DNA of 64,000 nucleotides from Alphaproteobacteria bacterium (GTDB lineage Bacteria; Pseudomonadota; Alphaproteobacteria; RF32; CAG-239). A model generated the notes under the pieces. That model was given only the letters and a program-made list of their open reading frames with translations. It did no database searches and was not told where the DNA came from. The position numbers were made by a program, and so were the translations under genes. Below, one piece after another: positions 61,862-64,000 of the stretch; positions within the stretch are counted from its first letter, which is position 1; the number at the start of each line of letters is the position of its first letter. The DNA is taken from the NCBI GenBank assembly GCA_017465945.1, contig JAFTVD010000010.1:1-64000 (forward strand). Reading direction: 5' to 3'.

Positions 61862-62878
61862 ATGAGTGCAGAAGAATTAAGTACAGAAAAATTGCTAGAT
61901 GAATATATGCTAGATGTGGTATATAGAAACAATGCAATGAAAGCTTATCAAGAAGACTTAAAAAAACAATATGCAAAAATGCCTTTAGATGAAATAGAAG
62001 CTCTTCTAAAAACAAGCATGGAACAAGAAAGTGCATACTTAGGCATAAATGCTCCCCAAAATAATTTTGAACAATTTCAAAAAGAAGCTCAGCGAAACAT
62101 AGTAATAATGCATTATCGAGATGACGAAAAAGTAAAACAAATAATGGAGGCTACAAATAAACAAATTGAAAATATAAATAATTCTTCATTTTCAGAAGAA
62201 GAAAAAAAGGAAAAGATAAAATCAGCAAAAGAAGCATCAGGTTTAAGGCTAGATATAGAATATAAAAAACACTCACAGGATATTGAAAATAAAGGATATA
62301 AAAGAAATTTTTATACCTCTATTCTTTTAGAACGTGAAACAAATGTCTACAATCGTCAACAGGTCCAAGAAGAATTTAATATCAATAAATCAGATGATAA
62401 TTTACTATTATTTGATGAAAATAGAGATGTTGGAAGTTGTACCAAATCGTTAACTATCTCACTTTACAAACTTCAAGAAAAGTATGGTGTTCCAATATTT
62501 GGAAATATTGATAAGGATAATATAGAAGATATAGCTCACCCTCTAGAGTTAAGTAAAAAATTATCTAAGTACATAAAAAAATCAGAAACCGGTAATCTTG
62601 AAGACATTGATATTCAAAAGGGAGATATCATTTTTTTAACACGCCAGTCAACAGGTAAGCCTGGTCATGCAATGATGTGTCATGGTTTTGATGAAGATGG
62701 TTCTCCTCTGTTGCTAGGATTTTCCAATGTAACCAAAGGGACAAAAGCTAACAAAGATAGACATGGAAGCAGTAGACAAGGTATTGTAATTGATGTAAAT
62801 TCACTAATAGAAGATGCAATTAAAACAAAAGAAAATCAAAAAACATTATCTCCTATTTCTAAACAAACCGAAAGATAA
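61862..62878 (+). CDS. Hypothetical protein, possible papain-fold C-terminus
   Basis: A 338-residue protein. The first 175 residues are charged and helical (SEEEKKEKIKSAKEASG), without a signal peptide. The last 140 have NRDVGSCTKSLTISLYKLQ and then GDIIFLTRQSTGKPGHAMMCHGFDEDGSPLLLGFSN. A Cys early and a His later in this setting resemble NlpC/P60 or CHAP amidases. This is an inference from pattern only. GGGAGA precedes the start. No secretion signal is seen, so it may be a secreted effector by another route or cytoplasmic. Confidence 0.6.
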   Translation: MSAEELSTEKLLDEYMLDVVYRNNAMKAYQEDLKKQYAKMPLDEIEALLKTSMEQESAYLGINAPQNNFEQFQKEAQRNIVIMHYRDDEKVKQIMEATNKQIENINNSSFSEEEKKEKIKSAKEASGLRLDIEYKKHSQDIENKGYKRNFYTSILLERETNVYNRQQVQEEFNINKSDDNLLLFDENRDVGSCTKSLTISLYKLQEKYGVPIFGNIDKDNIEDIAHPLELSKKLSKYIKKSETGNLEDIDIQKGDIIFLTRQSTGKPGHAMMCHGFDEDGSPLLLGFSNVTKGTKANKDRHGSSRQGIVIDVNSLIEDAIKTKENQKTLSPISKQTER

Positions 62879-62902
62879 AAATAGGGCGGTTTTTCCGCCC
62901 TA
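62876..62902 (-). terminator. Terminator of the YgiW/BOF gene
   Basis: TAGGGCGG / CCGCCCTA with a 5-nt loop. The T run lies in the minus direction, just after the stop of the gene at 62926. Confidence 0.85.
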
Positions 62903-62925
62903 AACAATTTATACTAAAATATAGA

Positions 62926-63291
62926 TTATTGAGCAAGCATAATCATTTCAACGTCAACTTGAGGTTGAGACATTAATTCCTTGTCAATTTCACCCCTAAT
63001 TTCAACAGTGTTTTCAGGTTTAACAACCAAACCATTCCATTCATCATCATCAATTTCAATGATAATGATACCTGTGCCATCATTAAATTGATATTTTTCA
63101 TTACCTAAACTCTTTTCAATTTTTCCTTTTAATACAACATGGCTATCATCACTCATTTTCAACGCATCTTGAACGCTAACCGCACTATTAACACCAGGTC
63201 CTTCAAAACCACCACCATGCTTTTTAGCCATTGCATTACCAGCCATAACCACACTCAAGCCAAGTACAAAAAAAGCCATAATTTTTTTCAT
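62926..63291 (-). CDS. YgiW/YdeI-family periplasmic OB-fold protein
   Basis: A small periplasmic protein of the NirD/YgiW/YdeI (BOF) family, linked to stress tolerance in enterobacteria. The signal peptide is KKIMAFFVLGLSVVMAGNAMA, with cleavage after AMA. The OB-fold follows with SVQDALKMSDDSHVVLKGKIE, YQFNDGTGIIIIEIDDDEWNG and VEIRGEIDKE. The length of 121 aa is typical. AAGGAGA precedes the start. Ligand unknown. Confidence 0.9.
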   Translation of the reverse strand: MKKIMAFFVLGLSVVMAGNAMAKKHGGGFEGPGVNSAVSVQDALKMSDDSHVVLKGKIEKSLGNEKYQFNDGTGIIIIEIDDDEWNGLVVKPENTVEIRGEIDKELMSQPQVDVEMIMLAQ

Positions 63292-63384
63292 CTCGATTCT
63301 CCTTACTTAAAAACATCGTTAATTACAAATTATTATCAAAATATTTTTTTTAATAGTAAAATATTTTTTTATTTTTTCCAAAAT

Positions 63385-63621
63385 TTAATTATTTTTAGAT
63401 GAATGATTATGATGCTTGCAACTGCAATCTTTATTTTTCATCTTTACATATTCATCAATTTCGATTTCTGCATCATTATCATCTTCAAATAAGTTTTTAG
63501 TTTTATCCCATGCTTCGCTACTAAAATCTTTAGTTTTTTCCCAAGCTTTTGATGTTCCGCTTTTTGTCGCCTCCCAAGCATCTTCACTAACTTCTTTTGT
63601 TTTATTCCAAATATTTGTCAT
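63385..63621 (-). CDS. Small amphipathic-repeat protein
   Basis: A 78-residue protein with four 11-residue repeats of the type WNKTKEVSEDA / WEATKSGTSKA / WEKTKDFSSEA / WDKTKNLFEDD. It therefore forms an amphipathic helix as in LEA or apolipoprotein-like proteins. The C-terminus is Cys/His-rich (CSCKHHNHS) and may bind metal. I use ATG 63621, 6 nt after AGGAG; the frame opens 12 codons earlier. A role in stress protection or metal storage is a guess. Confidence 0.72.
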   Translation of the reverse strand: MTNIWNKTKEVSEDAWEATKSGTSKAWEKTKDFSSEAWDKTKNLFEDDNDAEIEIDEYVKMKNKDCSCKHHNHSSKNN

Positions 63622-63751
63622 GATTATCTCCTCAAAATAAATTATTAAACATGACACAAGATAATCTTAAATACCTACTTTTAAATCATACTTATGATTT
63701 ATAGTTAAACAGAAAATAACAATATTACACTAATTATTAGTTTTAGACAGG

Positions 63752-64000
63752 CTATAAAATCTTTTTTAACCTATTTATAGTCGCCTCTGCATAAACTTTT
63801 AATGAGCTAGATAGCGCTTGAGGTGATAAATGTTTAGGTTCTAACTTCATATTAAGAGCAAGCGTAAAAAATTCATCCCAATCTATTGCGTATTTAGGAA
63901 TTAATAAAGCCACCAAATTATGACAATCATATCTTATATCTTTATCAATAAAAAGTCCTTTATGACTCAACGCCGTAGGAATACCCACAACTGTAGTCTC
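63752..64000 (-). CDS. C-terminal part of an unidentified protein
   Basis: The frame is open to the window edge (ETTVVGIPTALSHKG), so only the last 80 or so residues are seen; the gene starts beyond position 64000. Visible are RYDCHNLVALLIPKYAIDWDEFF and a helical end AEATINRLKKIL. No family is recognised. A small GTG at 63988 is internal and should not be taken as the start. Confidence 0.6.
   Translation of the reverse strand, partial: ETTVVGIPTALSHKGLFIDKDIRYDCHNLVALLIPKYAIDWDEFFTLALNMKLEPKHLSPQALSSSLKVYAEATINRLKKIL

Noticed and set aside
63752-63988. A complete 78-aa gene at the window end
   Set aside because: The proposed start is an internal GTG; the frame continues to the window edge, so it is a truncated longer gene.

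Overview
The window looks like part of the chromosome of an AT-rich (about 30% GC), host-associated Gram-negative bacterium, most likely an alphaproteobacterium of the uncultured gut type. The evidence is the tpiA-secG-pyrG order, a prmC-DUF4167 pair next to an rpoH-type sigma factor, an autotransporter, and an LPS/capsule-type sugar cluster. The lineage is an inference from gene order and protein families, because no rRNA gene is present.

Layout. (1) Positions 1-6422 hold the end of a surface-polysaccharide cluster: two GT2 glycosyltransferases, a DUF4422 transferase, UDP-galactopyranose mutase, an acyltransferase, a LicD protein, and a frameshifted TagD-like cytidylyltransferase. The cluster opens with a perfect 125-bp inverted repeat that gives two divergent glycosyltransferase genes the same 5' end. 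(2) Positions 6539-31992 are mostly housekeeping: tig, tRNA-Leu, fmt, ppiD, tpiA, secG, pyrG, a CNNM/CorC protein, an NAD-salvage operon (nadM-pncA-pncB-nadE), a nucleotidyltransferase/metallo-hydrolase pair, a metallophosphoesterase, DUF4167, prmC, rpoH, asnS, a putative metal permease, GtrA, and several unknowns. (3) Positions about 32139-61100 form a genomic island of about 29 kb inserted at the 3' end of tRNA-Thr(UGU). It is bounded by imperfect 130-bp direct repeats containing the last 16 nt of the tRNA gene. It carries a minimal tyrosine recombinase, a serine resolvase, a DnaB-type helicase, a winged-helix/coiled-coil protein beside six iteron-like repeats, and many defence-type genes. 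(4) Positions 61276-64000 return to host genes: apt, a possible cysteine peptidase, a YgiW/BOF protein, a small repeat protein and a truncated gene.

How the genes work together. The NAD operon covers nicotinamide deamidation (PncA), nicotinate to NaMN (PncB), the adenylyl transfer (NadM) and amidation (NadE). Two of its leaders, before nadM and before pncA, carry the same 11-nt hairpin loop on different but fully paired stems, with a downstream segment complementary to the loop. This looks like a repeated cis-regulatory RNA, possibly a riboswitch. The island combines a WYL regulator, a SIR2/helical-repeat protein, a PLD-SNF2 helicase / adenine methylase / DprA-like / HEPN gene run, a zinc-ribbon nuclease, an Abi-HEPN protein with a structured RNA upstream, a self-inhibited Fic protein and ankyrin proteins. 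A palindromic operator (TGTTAAA-N11-13-TTTAACA) recurs in three places in its right half.

The strongest candidates for something undescribed are the paired NAD-operon RNA element, the helicase-methylase-DprA-HEPN cassette, and the replication/integration logic of the island.
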